In this document: positions 1 through 10,457 of the stretch, piece after piece | How the letters are laid out: every line of letters starts with the position of its first letter | How positions within the stretch are numbered: position 1 is the first letter of the stretch | From: Prunus persica | Taxonomy: Eukaryota; Streptophyta; Magnoliopsida; Rosales; Rosaceae | Assembly (NCBI RefSeq): GCF_000346465.2 | Contig: NC_034009.1 | Location: forward strand, 30,190,131 to 30,254,130 | DNA length: 64,000 bases | Direction: 5' to 3' | Program-made: the position numbers and the translations under genes | Notes under the pieces: generated by a model | What the model saw: only the letters and a program-made list of their open reading frames with translations | Database searches by the model: none | Told to the model about the DNA's origin: nothing

Positions 1-660
1 CAATAGTAATACACCGTCGTGGTAAACTATTATTTATATAACGTCGTGGTATTTATGTTCATACGACGTCAATAGTAATACACCGTCGTGGTATTAACAT
101 TCACACGACGTAAAACAATAAGATATTTTGTCGTCTATATTAGATACCAACCCTAGTTTCTTTTTCTTTATATTTTATCAAATAAGGGAAAAACAAAAAC
201 CATTGTTCAGAGAAATCAAACCTGCAATTAAACAAGCATATAAAAAAAGACTATTATTTTAAAAACAACTTTGTCAATTTTCAGACGACGCTAGAACAAC
301 TGACGAACCGTCGTGGTCTACCGTCGTCTTATTTAGTTGATGTAGTTGTCTTCAAAGTTGGAAACTTTCCCTCTTTGTCTGTATATTTTATCAAACTTGG
401 AAAGAAGTAAAATGATTTTGGCCAGAAAAAAGGTAAAAAGATTTTTCAAACAAAAAACGTATGAGCATGCAAAACAGTAACCAAAATAGTGAAAATGAAA
501 GCTTACCTTTTGCGTGCAATGAAAGCAAGAGGAAGATGATCGATGTTTAAGTTCAGAGACGACGAAGAAGACGAGAGGAAGACGATGAGAAACTCTGACA
601 ATGCTCTGACAAGGAAAAAAGACGAAAAGGTTTCTCTGGGAGATTGAAATTTTTAATCGG

Positions 661-1105
661 GTTTGGAAACAGTGCATGTGTAAGTCGAAAAGTTGCTTAC
701 ATATAAAACCATTTCAAAAAAATAATACGGCGGTTACATTTAACTACGTCGTTTTTAACTAACACGACGCAATATTTTTCGTTCGACGTGGAATCATTTC
801 ATTTAACGTCGTTAGGTTTAATATAACCGACGTGGATTTTAATTTTTAAATTATGAATAGAATTTTTTTTCCCGTGACCTTTCAGTTTATTTTTCAATTA
901 CAGTGCGTTATAAATAGAGTTTTTTTTCCGGAGGAAATTTAAAACGAAGGAAATTAATATTCTGCAATATGTAAAGTTTCTTTTTTGGATGACAGATTTA
1001 AATAAAATAAGAATATAAAAACAACAAATGTGTAAGTCAAGTAGACGAAAAGTTGCTTACATATAAAACCATTTCAAAAAAATAATACGGCGGTTACATA
1101 TAACT
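661..1105 (+). repeat. Direct repeat inside CACTA end
   Basis: A run beginning GTGTAAGTC and continuing through AAAAGTTGCTTACATATAAA to CGGCGGTTACAT occurs near 676-737 and again near 1028-1101. The second copy has a small insertion after GTGTAAGTC. This is an internal duplication of subterminal sequence. Confidence 0.75.
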
Positions 1106-1217
1106 ACGACGTATAAATTACAAAATACGACGGTACATTTAACTTCGGACGTGGTAAATAAATACGACAGTAGTTTGTAGGTACCGTCGTAGTAAACTCA
1201 AAAATTAAAGTACATAA

Positions 1218-1708
1218 GTAATAACTCGCGTCATGGTAGATTATTTAACACGTCGTTTTTATTAATTTACGTAATAACTCGCGTCATGGTAGATTATTTA
1301 ACACGTCGTTTTTATTAATTTACCGACGTGGATTTTTGTAATATACGCTGTTGGTTTTAAAAATTTATTCTATAAATTTGTCGCTTTCATTCATTTTCGG
1401 TTTACATTTAAGGTTCCAAGTTCTTCCTCTCTTACTCGCATCAAATATATGTCCACAAGAAGAAGCTTGTCAACTAGCCTTCTCACTTCCTTGATCAAAT
1501 ATATGTCCACAAGAAGAAGCTTGTCAACTAGCCTTCTCACTTCCTTGATCAAGCCTGATAGGACACTTAGTGCTTCTGAAGGAAAGTTCGCTTCTCAGGG
1601 AAATCTGAAGATCAGATGTGCCTGATCCTCTGCTTGATTTTCTTGCCTAAGAAGAAATCTGAAGATCAGATGTGCCTGATCCTCTGCTTGATTTTCTTGC
1701 CTAAGAAG
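1218..1708 (+). repeat. Three exact tandem duplications of 53-54 bp
   Basis: Three unrelated sequences are each present exactly twice in tandem: 1218-1270/1271-1323 (period 53), 1441-1494/1495-1548 (period 54) and 1601-1654/1655-1708 (period 54). The last two lie in sequence lacking the ACGACGG motif (about 1400-1910), which may be a captured host gene fragment with stops. Confidence 0.85.
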
Positions 1709-2950
1709 ATCCGTCGGATTTGTGATAGCCTCTTCCTTTATCCGTAGAGCTTCAGAAGAAGAAGATGGGTTTCAAGAATGCGATAAAGAATAGAAATGGC
1801 TTCAGATGGCCTCTAAAGCATGAGCAATTGAATCAGTAGTTTCTGGGAGATATGATGAAGACATTGTCAATGCTTTGAACTACACAAGTCCTGCAGAAAG
1901 ATATGTTAAAGAAACTGAAACAACGGCGGTTTTCTGTTCTACCGTCGTCTTTTCTCGTCGTCTATATTAAGTTAAGATGGCGGTAGATTTATAATTACCG
2001 ACGTAGATTATTTTGTTAAACGTCGTTAAGTGTACTACAACCGACGTGGATTTTAATTTTAAATTATAAATAGAGTTTTTTTTCCCGTATTCTTTCAGTT
2101 TTAGTTTTCAATTTCAAAGCGTGATAAATAGATTTTTCTTTCCCGAGGAAATTTAAAATGAGGGAAATTAATGTTCTAGAATTTGTAAACTAACACGACG
2201 CAATATTTGCAAATCTGTGTCATCTGTTAAGATTATGATGTGGAACAGAGTTCCATCTGGTAAGATTTCGTAACCCTTGGGATCTCAGACAAATCTGATT
2301 ATGTCGGCGGTGTTCTATATAAACCGTCGTGGTTATTTCAATTCTTGTCATTAAGTAGATCTACCGACGTAGGATAAGAAAATCAAAGAAAAAAATTGTT
2401 AACAAAAATTCTTATTAAGACGACCGTTAAAATTAAAGGTACGACGTATAAAATGAATAAATACGACGATAAATTTTATTGTACGATTTAAAGATAACGT
2501 CGTAGAACTATACGAGAATGACGTCGATATATTTATATTTTCCGTCGTTGTAAATTAATTTAATACGGCGATATTTTGTATTTTAAAGCCGTGGATTTGT
2601 TTGTAATTATACGGCGTCTTATACGAAAACCTCGTCGTGTTATTTTATGAGTAAAAACGGCAGTTTTTATTGAAATCGTCGTCTTTACTTTCTACGTCGG
2701 TCGATTCATAACTTCTGCCGTTCTTTGTTGGCATTGATTTTACACTGCGGAAATCTGTTTCAAATAGACGTCAGTTGTTTAATTATGTACGTCGTTGTTT
2801 TTGAACAGCCATTTGAAACTCCATTTTTTAGTTGTCTAAGGTTGTATTACACGACGGTGTTTTTAGAACCGTCGTCTTTTTATAAACCACGACGGTTTTC
2901 ACTTAGACCGTCGTTGTTTTCTGGTCGTCTTTTTCACTTTTTGTAGTAGT

Positions 2951-3672
2951 GCAAAACCAGCAACTGCTTCCAGGATGATACTTTTCTGCCCTTTTCTATT
3001 TCCGTAGTCCCCTTGCCAAGCAGTTGGACAATTTTTTCACTGCCAGTGCATGCAGTCAATGCTACCAATCATGCCAGGGAATCCTCGAGACTCAGCTTTT
3101 TGGAGAAGCCTTTGCAGGTCCCTGGGCGTAGGTCTGCGGAGGTAGTCTCTGGTGTACAGAGTTTCCACTGCATCACAAAATCGCACCAAGCTCTCCAAAA
3201 TAGTGGACTTCCCCATCCGAGCAATCTCATCCACCTGATCAGCAGATGACCCATATGCCAACATTCGTATCACAGCTGTGAACTTCTGCTCTGGAAGAAG
3301 TCCCAAATTTCCAGCACAATTTCTCTTTTGAACAAAATATTCATCATAATTGCAAATATCATGCATGATTTTATTGAACAAATGGGGTTGCATTCTATAT
3401 CTCCCTCGAAAATGAACATCAGAGTACAGAGATTGTGGGATAAAATAATCTTCCATAAGATTCTTACCCCGAGAATGTCTATGTCTGTCCACATTTGGGC
3501 GACGGCCTTCTCGTGAACCACGGCGAGCCTGCTTTTCTTCCTCCAGCAAAGCAACTGCTATGCCAAGTTGCTCATCTAGTTCTCTCTGCGCCCTTCTGCT
3601 TGCAGCTCGTCTACGCATTCTTTCTCTAGTTTCTCGCTCTTGCCTCTCCAAAACCTCTTCCATGTCTGCCAT
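2951..3672 (-). pseudogene. Harbinger transposase/nuclease (HARBI1-like), broken
   Basis: Reading starts at the ATG ending at 3672 (MADMEEVLERQ). It gives a basic, charged N-terminus, then the family's characteristic stretch ending GFPGMIGSIDCMHWQ, which contains the first catalytic Asp of the DDE nuclease. At 3037-3039 the conserved Trp after HWQ is replaced by TGA. The same frame continues as KNCPTAWQGDYGNRKGQ until it is cut by the CACTA end at 2950. The gene is therefore dead twice, by a nonsense change (TGG to TGA) and by insertion. The other two catalytic acids are not in the window. The family assignment is firm; the original activity is inferred. Confidence 0.85.
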
Positions 3673-4229
3673 TGAGAATGGAGAATGAAATCTAAAATTT
3701 GAGAAATAAAAATGTAGAGAAGAACTGCTGTGGGAGGTATGAGCTGAACCTCTGATTTTATAGAAAAATGTACACAGATAGATATGACACGCGGCGCAAT
3801 CTTAGAGGGTGAAAATCTTATCTGAAATTTGAAATTCAAATGAAATTTTAAATTTTAAATTTATCTGAAATTTGAATTCCGAAATGTATCTGAAATTTGA
3901 CATTTTGAATTTATCTTAAATTTGAATTTTGAAATGTATCTGAAATTTGAAATTTATCTGAAATTTGAAACCGAAAATCTTATCCGATATGAATAGTATT
4001 GACACGTAGGAACCCAAAAATCTTATCCGAAAATATTATCCAAATTAATTGTTTAAGTAAACAAAATTGTGAAAAAAAACAAAAAAATGAATAGTAATTG
4101 CCATGGCAAGCCCCAACTGCTGGAAACACATTTTGCTGGAGGGGGGTAGGGCAGGCACTATTCACGTGAATAGTGCCTGCCCTAGGGCTAATCTTGCCAT
4201 GGCAAGAGTCAACTGGTGGAAGTGCTCTT
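2951..4229 (-). mobile_element. PIF/Harbinger element, 5' part, truncated by CACTA insertion
   Basis: The element runs on the minus strand from its outer end at 4229 to the CACTA junction at 2950/2951. The outer end reads GAGCACTTCCACCAGTTGAC on the minus strand and is flanked by TTA (4230-4232), the target preferred by this superfamily. Next to it a near-perfect palindrome (4147-4183) is bracketed by two TTGCCATGGCAA words. An AT-rich run of repeated TATCTGAAATTTGAA units (about 3815-3980) lies between the end and the transposase gene. The remaining transposase and the other terminus are beyond the CACTA sequence, outside the window. Confidence 0.75.
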
Positions 4230-4232
4230 AGT

Positions 4233-5135
4233 ACAACTGGACTTGAAGCTTCTGCCGAAAACTGTTGCCAAATGCCACGTGAAATTGCATGTTCACACAC
4301 AAGTAGAAAAGAAGTCTTTAAGAAAGGAAATGTCAAAGCTATATAACGCTGGCTCGTGTTCCTTCCTTTTATAAGTATTTGTTGGCAAGTTGATTGAAAT
4401 TAATAACCTTTTGATGTAGAAAGAAATATACAAAACGTTGCTTTGTTTTAATGACACGGTTAACTGTCTTCAAATTTAGAAGCGGACGTCTGAGGGAACA
4501 AGGAGCTACCTCTAATAATTGTTCCATCAAAATGCATCTTGTGCATGCTGTCTGAATAAATATTAACATGAATTGGTACTTTTTAGGCCCAATTGCTTCA
4601 CCTGCCCTACATTAAACTTATCACCAAATGTTGTATGCATCTGAATGGGCTTTGCAACGTTTATAGTAATATACATACATTCGAAGATGGGAATATACAG
4701 ATCAGGCAACAGTATATAAAGCAAAACAAACACTCTTTCCAGTTATTATACCTCTTTTGGGATTTCCTTTTCTTTCGTTTTTGTGTGTTGAATTTGGATT
4801 TTGTGAATGAGTATAGCTATCCAAAGCCTTAAATGGGTCATGGAAGCCTACAAAATGGACCGCACCATCTTCTACAAATTCCAATCATTAAAACACACGG
4901 TATAAATTAAATTCAACTTTATAATTGTCATCTATCTAAGTTTCACTTAACGATTTACATCGTCTTCTTCTTCTAAAGTGTTCCCAATTTTTAAATGTGG
5001 TGACTTATTGGCAAATAGTGTAAATCCTCTTTAACAATTTATCAAATATGATTCAAGATTTTAAAATTTTTATTCTTCCTATTTTAAATTTTGTGTCAAA
5101 CATGAAATTCTTCTCGTATACTCTTTTTAAGTCAA

Positions 5136-5138
<3 letters not shown>
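4233..5138. other. Intergenic, no gene seen
   Basis: AT-rich sequence with only short, low-complexity or overlapping frames. I see no family motifs, RNA genes or clear repeat structure. Confidence 0.6.
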
Positions 5139-5182
<44 letters not shown>

Positions 5183-5350
5183 CCGCTAAAAAGATGAACA
5201 AATCCTACGGCTCTTTTTTTTAATAGCAAAATCTTTGCTCTAACTTTGGTCAACGTATGATCTCTCTTAAACCGCTAAAAAGATGAACAAATCCTACGAC
5301 TCTTTTTTTTAATAGCAAAATCTTTGCTCCAACTTTGGTCAACGTACGTG
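5139..5350 (+). repeat. (CT)n tract plus 89-bp tandem duplication
   Basis: A (CT)n microsatellite occupies 5139-5178. It is followed by two near-identical copies of an 89-bp unit (about 5172-5260 and 5261-5349), each starting TCTCTCTTAAACCGC and ending at CAACGTA, with a couple of substitutions. Confidence 0.85.
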
Positions 5351-6289
5351 AACATATATGCCCAAGCCCAACGTACGTTTTCGGATAATGTATTTTGAGA
5401 ATATTTTTATAGAATAAAAATTAGAAAACGAATTTATATTTTCAGGATTCGAAAATGCATTTAGTAGATTAATTAGAAAACATATTCAGAAAATAAAAAT
5501 AGTGAAAACGTATTTAGTAATACAATTTGAGAATAATAATATGTAAGTTATTTTTCAAATGTATTTTCACTAATTTCTATTTTAAAAAATGAAAAAAAGA
5601 GAGGATATTTTTTAAAGGCCCTAAAACTATTATCTCCTTTCTTTTTTCTTTTTTCTCTTCTCATTTTCTTTCTTTTTCCCCTTTTTCTTCTTCCTTTCCT
5701 TACCAGGCCACACCCACTCCTCCTTCCTTCCATGGCATGAATCCAGTCAACCCACCCATCTCTCTCTCTAGTTTTATCTCATTTTCTCTCTTTCCCTGCC
5801 AACCTCTTTTGGTTCTATCTTATTCCTCTTTGAGGCCGCATATTTCTTGCCTTTGAAGTTGCATATATCCAGATGAGTGATTGGATTTGAATGGTGGTGG
5901 TTTAATTTTGGGTTTGAGTGGTCATTAGTGGTTGAATGGGTTCGACTGGGTGCTAGTTCAATTGGGTTTAATTGGTCGGTGGTTGTGGTTACTGGGTCTG
6001 TGGTGGTTCGGCGAATCGGCGGGATATGTGATGGTTGTGGTGGGTCCAGTTACTGTTGGTCCGAGTGTGGTTCTTTGAAAGGTGGAAGACGGTGAAAATG
6101 AAAACATCAATTTGATGTTTTCAAAATTATAACTACACTTTGAATTTGTTTTCTGAAATTGTTTTCTGTGTTTTCAAATCTCCACCACCGAAAATGAATT
6201 CAAGTTGTTTTCACGAAATGAAAACAGAAAACAGCCTTTGGAAACAATATCAAACGGGCCCTATTTTTCCTTGTGAGTTTTCTCAAAGG
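5351..6289. other. Intergenic; possible DNA-transposon end near 6100-6275
   Basis: The right part is rich in GTTTTC/GAAAAC words. Read on the minus strand it begins GGGCCCGTTTGATATTGTTT near 6266, a sequence type common at ends of plant DNA transposons. No matching opposite terminus or target duplication was found. A GT-rich open stretch at 5877-6095 is compositional and not a gene. Confidence 0.35.
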
Positions 6290-7150
6290 TTTAAAATATC
6301 GATGATATCAAAAATATCAGTAGTCCAAAAATATGAAAATTTCGATGGAAATATCGGAATATTATCGATATCGATAAAAATTGAATAAAAACCACAGAAA
6401 TTGTAAGAAAAACTTGGAATTTTTTATTGGAACTTTGGATGATGTTTATTCAATCAATTATCTATTAGGTTATCACAAAAAATTAGAAGGAAATGCATTA
6501 CATGATGAGTTAACTGATTTAAGTTGATTATATAACGAGTTGACAAACACTGTGCATGTAGAAAATATGTAGTAATTAATGAAGAAGATTAAACATACTA
6601 TAATCATTTATATATTATGATTTACTACAATATTTTACACTTTATACATTACATGGTAAGATACATGAGTGACTTAATATTGCACAGAGTTCTTATGAGG
6701 TTCAAATTTTTCACTATCTTCATCATCTCTATGTGCAGAGTAAGTGTATTGTGAAGACTAGTCATCAAATGATAAACCCCTAAAATATTTTTGCATATAA
6801 TTGTTCAAAACAAAACAATATAAATAAACATATTTTAGCATATTATCATAAATAAACAACATGGTGGTTAAGGCGTTGGAGGAGTGAAATGGCAAGGGTT
6901 TGAATCTCCTTTGTGTGCGTGCTTTGTGTTTTTTTTTTTTTCATTTTTTCCATTACATCGATATTTTCGATATTATAGCGATATTTTGACAAAATATTGA
7001 TGAAGTGTGAGCGAAATTATCAACATCGATATTTTTCGATATTAATGATATTTATACGATATGTGTATAGATACGTTCCAAAATATTATTGACTCGAAAA
7101 AATGATAATATCATCGATATTTCGTCGATATTATCGATATTTTATATTAT
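6290..7150. mobile_element. Putative non-autonomous DNA element with ATATCGATAT inverted arms
   Basis: Both ends are dense in ATATCGATAT / AAATATCGATGATA words in roughly inverted orientation: about 6290-6385 on the left and 6955-7150 on the right. The centre has no such words and carries a tRNA-like fragment (6859-6941). No coding capacity or clean target duplication is visible, so the superfamily is unknown. Confidence 0.4.
6859..6941 (+). mobile_element. tRNA-derived (SINE-like) fragment
   Basis: ATGGTGGTTAAGGCGTTGG resembles the A-box region of tRNA-Ser. It is followed at about 12-15 bp by GGGTTTGAATCTCC, a B-box match, and then by a T-run (6930-6941). It lacks the arms of a functional tRNA, so a SINE head or degenerate tRNA is more likely. 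Confidence 0.45.
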
Positions 7151-7262
7151 GGTTTTCTCTTATGTTTGACGTATTCGTCAACAATAACTAATTTATTTGA
7201 AAAACAAAACAATAAGTAATTTTATTTTGGTATGTACTAAAATGATTTCTTCATGGAATATT

Positions 7263-7510
7263 TGTTTACCTGATGGTTAGAGTTGTTAGGAGGTTAGACT
7301 GGTGGTTAGCTTAACTGTCAATTGTTAGTACAATTACTTACTCATTAAGCAAAGAGACTGAGTGTATATATATATATATATATATATGTACACTGTATTG
7401 TTAAACAATTAATCATAAATATATACTAAAACATCATTCAGCTTCTCCTCTATTCTTTAGAAACTTTAGCAAACTCTCTTCTTTCTTTGTCTTCATTATC
7501 ATGGTTAGCA
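7263..7510 (+). repeat. Copia 5' LTR
   Basis: 248 bp aligning end to end with the 3' LTR. It contains a TA repeat (about 7366-7387) longer than in the 3' copy. It is followed immediately by TGGTATCAGAGC, which pairs with the 3' end of initiator tRNA-Met. Confidence 0.85.
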
Positions 7511-7522
7511 TGGTATCAGAGC
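7511..7522 (+). promoter_or_regulatory. Copia primer binding site (tRNA-iMet)
   Basis: TGGTATCAGAGC directly follows the 5' LTR, the standard plant copia primer site. Confidence 0.85.
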
Positions 7523-7681
7523 TCTTCGTGGTTCTGAGGATTTGATTTCTCGCTTCCACTACTCTATTTTTCCCTCTAATTTCTACAATTTCTGCAAATT
7601 CTTCAATTTTTGTAGTTTACTTTCGTTGATTCTGCAATCGATTTCTTCAATTATGCAATTTCTCTCGCTTTTGCAATTTCT

Positions 7682-7714
7682 TTGATTCTGCAATTGATTT
7701 CTTCGATTTCTTTG

Positions 7715-7758
<44 letters not shown>

Positions 7759-8530
7759 TGATTTTTTTGACGGTATTCTTGGTCTTATCACGACCAGGTT
7801 GAAAGGCAATAACTTCTTGATGTGGCGCTATCAACTCGAGTATGTTATGGAAGGCTACGATCTCTTTGGCCATTTCGATGGCTCGAGCATTGCACCGCCG
7901 AAATTCGCAATCTTGGATGAGAAATGTGTTACCTCTGAGCTCACTGCAGCCTACAAGGACTGGGTGAAGATCGACAAAGCACTTCTCAGCTTGTTGATGG
8001 CCGCGCTATCTAATGATGCGATCGAATATGTCATCGGTTGCAAGACAACACATGATGCATGGATGAATTTGACGGATCCATATGCCACGGTCTCTCGTGC
8101 TCGTATAAATCATCTTACAATCGAGCTTCAAACTGCATAGAAAGGCTCTAATTTAATTGAGAAGTTCTTGCTTCGCCTCAAACACATTCGCGATCACCTC
8201 GCTGTCACTAGTGTTTCGGTGTCCGACGATGATACGATGATTGCAGCCTTGAATGGACTTCCTTCTGAGTATGATATGATTAAGACAATCCTGGTTGCTC
8301 TTGACACTTCGTTTTCCTTCAAAGATTTTCGTAATCAATTGCTTGCGGCCGAACAAGCTGCTGAGGCACGCGTGCTTTCTTCTCATGCACCTAAGGTTGG
8401 TATGCTGAGTCAATCCACTCCCTCTGTTTCTTCCCATGTCTTCTCTGGTTCTGGTCATGGTGATGGTCTTCTTCCAACTCCTCAAATGCCTCATACTGGA
8501 TATATGAGTTTGCATCCTTTTGTTTGATCT
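7682..8530 (+). pseudogene. Copia gag (UBN2-type) remnant
   Basis: After a (CT)n tract the frame gives the retrotransposon gag pattern LKGNNFLMWRYQLEYVMEG, then the region containing DAWMNL. A TAG stop at 8138-8140 interrupts it, and the protein resumes as KGSNLIEKFLLRLKHIRDHL through LNGLPSEYD to about 8520. It is a capsid-like nucleocapsid precursor in intact relatives; here it is untranslatable as one protein. Confidence 0.85.
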
Positions 8531-8639
8531 TCTTCTCATACTTTTGGTGGTCGAGGCAAATTCTCTGGTTCTAGACCTTTTGGTCATGGTTTTCAAGGTA
8601 AGTTTCAAGATCCTCCTAAGTTTGGTGGTGGTTGTGTTC

Positions 8640-9315
8640 TTGAGTGTCAAATATGCAGTAAGCGAGGTCACATCGCATTCTTCTTCCACAATTGAATGTC
8701 AGATTTGTGGCAAAAAAGGCCATGGGGCTCTAGATTATTTCCATCGCTCCAACTATGTTTATCAAGGTTCTTGGCCACCTGCCTCTCTCACTGCCATGAC
8801 GGCTCAAAGTTTTTTCTCTCCTGATTCAATCTGGATTGCAAACAGTGGGGCAAATCATCACATGGTGCCTTATATGACAACAATGGATTCTGTTTCACAT
8901 TGCACCTCTTTAGATCAAGTCAGAGTGGAAAATGGGGGAAGGTTTGCACATTAATCATATTGACATAGCTCATATTCCCACAGGTTTGTGCATTGATCAT
9001 ATTGACACAACTCATATTCCCACTGCAACTTCTTCCTCTTTTTCTTTATGTACAGTTTTTCATGTTCCTCTGCTCACGGCCAATCTTTTGTATGTGTCTC
9101 ACTTGTGCCGTGGTAATAATTGCCCTATGATTTTTGATCAATTTGAATTTTCTATACAGGACAAAGTCATCAACAGGGTTCTCTTCCAAGGCAATAGTGA
9201 TCATGGCCTGTATCCCATTCCATGTTCTTTCCCTTCTTCAACTAGTGTAGCCAATAAGCAGCCAAAGATTGCTTTTCTTGGACAACAAATTCACTCCTCG
9301 TTATGGCATAGGTGA
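8640..9315 (+). pseudogene. Copia zinc knuckle, protease and pre-integrase remnant
   Basis: A CCHC knuckle appears as CQICGKKGHGALDYFHR, in which the last Cys has become Tyr. The aspartic protease signature reads WIANSGANHHM: the catalytic Asp of D-S-G is Asn (about 8835-8850). A GAG-pre-integrase segment follows (LLTANLLYVSHLCRG), ending LWHR and then a stop at 9312-9315. A short duplicated phrase (HIDIAHIPTG / HIDTTHIPTA) lies at 8940-9030. The protease and knuckle changes alone would inactivate an otherwise intact polyprotein. Confidence 0.8.
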
Positions 9316-10105
9316 TTGGGTCATCCAACTAATGAGGTTGTTCAACTCAGGTTGTTCACCTTTTTCTAGGAGGCATGATAAGGCAATTCTTCCTTTCTAT
9401 AGAATTCATAGTGATGTATGGGGGCCTGCACTTTGAATCAGTTGATGGTTATTGATATGGTGTAGGCTTCATTGAGGAATATACTGGCTTTTTGTGGTAA
9501 TATACTCTTTGTGTCAAATAAGAGGTGTTCTCTACATTTCTCAAGTTCTTTGCTTTTATTACCAATCACTTTCATGGCTTAGTGAAGTATTTTCAAAGTG
9601 ATGGAGGTGGAGAATATATGAGTCATCAGTTTGGGGAATTTTTATCTACTTAAGGCATTGTTCATCAAATCTCATGCCCTAAACACCTTAGCAAAATGGA
9701 CTTGCTGAAAGAAAAAATAGGCATTTTGTAGAGACTTCAATAACTCTCTTGACTGAAGCTTCTATGCCTGAAAAATTATGGTTTCATGCAATGCACATTG
9801 AGCTTACCTCATTACTCGGATGCCTAGTAAGGTTCTAGCCAATCAATCTCCCTATTTTCGGCTTATGCAAAAACTGCATGATATAAGATATTTGCGTGTG
9901 TTTGGGACTGCTGTTTATCCGTGCTTAAGAAAGACAAATTCTAATAAATTGCAACCTCGTACTGCTACATGTGTGTTCATGTGATATCTTATGGGCTATA
10001 AGGGTGTTTTGTGGTATAATTGTACTACGCACAAGTTTGTCATCTTTAGACATGTAATTCATGATGAAACTGTTTATCCTTACACTCCAATATTATATCT
10101 TTTGA
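9316..10105 (+). pseudogene. Copia integrase remnant
   Basis: Fragments in shifting frames match the integrase core: LGHPTNEVVQL, then HSDVWGPA with the first catalytic Asp, FQSDGGGEYMSHQFGEFL with the second, and NGLAERKNRHFV around the Glu region. The C-terminal part reads HKFVIFRHVIHDETVYPYT. Several stops and indels are present. The nested element enters just after this point. Confidence 0.8.
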
Positions 10106-10110
10106 GTCTC

Positions 10111-10457
10111 TGATGCAGGAGCATAGGAGTGGATCAAGATAGATATTAGCATTTAATTAGTTATTTCATGATATATTGTTATTTTCTTATTTAGGTAGTT
10201 TTAGAATATCTTTTATTATTTATGTGTGATTTTATAAATTAATTAGTTTACTTTTGGACCAAGTAGCCTTGGTGCCCAAGTCTTGTAAAGCCTATAAATA
10301 AGGCTAATGTAATAGTTGTAATATATATGTTGATGATTAAAAAAATCGTTTATTTGTGGCATGGATTTGCTACGATATATGTGAGTTTGCACTAGCCCTA
10401 GATTTCGGTGCTCGTGTATGTGGTTGGTGACCTGTGTCCGGATCCCGATCCCCATCA
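10111..10457 (+). repeat. LTR1 of nested element
   Basis: 347 bp. It differs from LTR2 and LTR3 at shared positions, for example TAGTTGTAATATATATG where both others have TAGTTTTAGAAAATGAATG. Confidence 0.85.

Larger units (their letters stand above)
1..2950 (-). mobile_element. CACTA transposon, one terminal portion (other end outside window)
   Basis: The minus strand at 2950 begins CACTACTACAAAAAG, the terminal motif of CACTA (En/Spm) elements. The whole stretch is filled with short ACCGTCGT / ACGACGG words on both strands, densest at 2850-2920. Subterminal repeats of this kind are where CACTA transposases bind. No transposase reading frame is visible, so this is either a non-autonomous copy or just the non-coding end of a larger one. 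The 3-bp target duplication cannot be checked because the other end is missing. The element abuts a Harbinger transposase reading frame at 2951. Confidence 0.75.

Noticed and set aside
1..2935. Regular short repeats as a CRISPR array
   Set aside because: Repeats occur on both strands at irregular spacing without a constant spacer length, and the genome is a plant's. They are CACTA subterminal motifs.
5877..6095. Val/Trp/Gly-rich frame as a small protein
   Set aside because: Arises from GT-rich sequence (GGTGGTTG repeats); no start context or conserved feature.
6859..6941. Functional tRNA-Ser gene
   Set aside because: A- and B-box words are too close and the acceptor and anticodon stems do not form.
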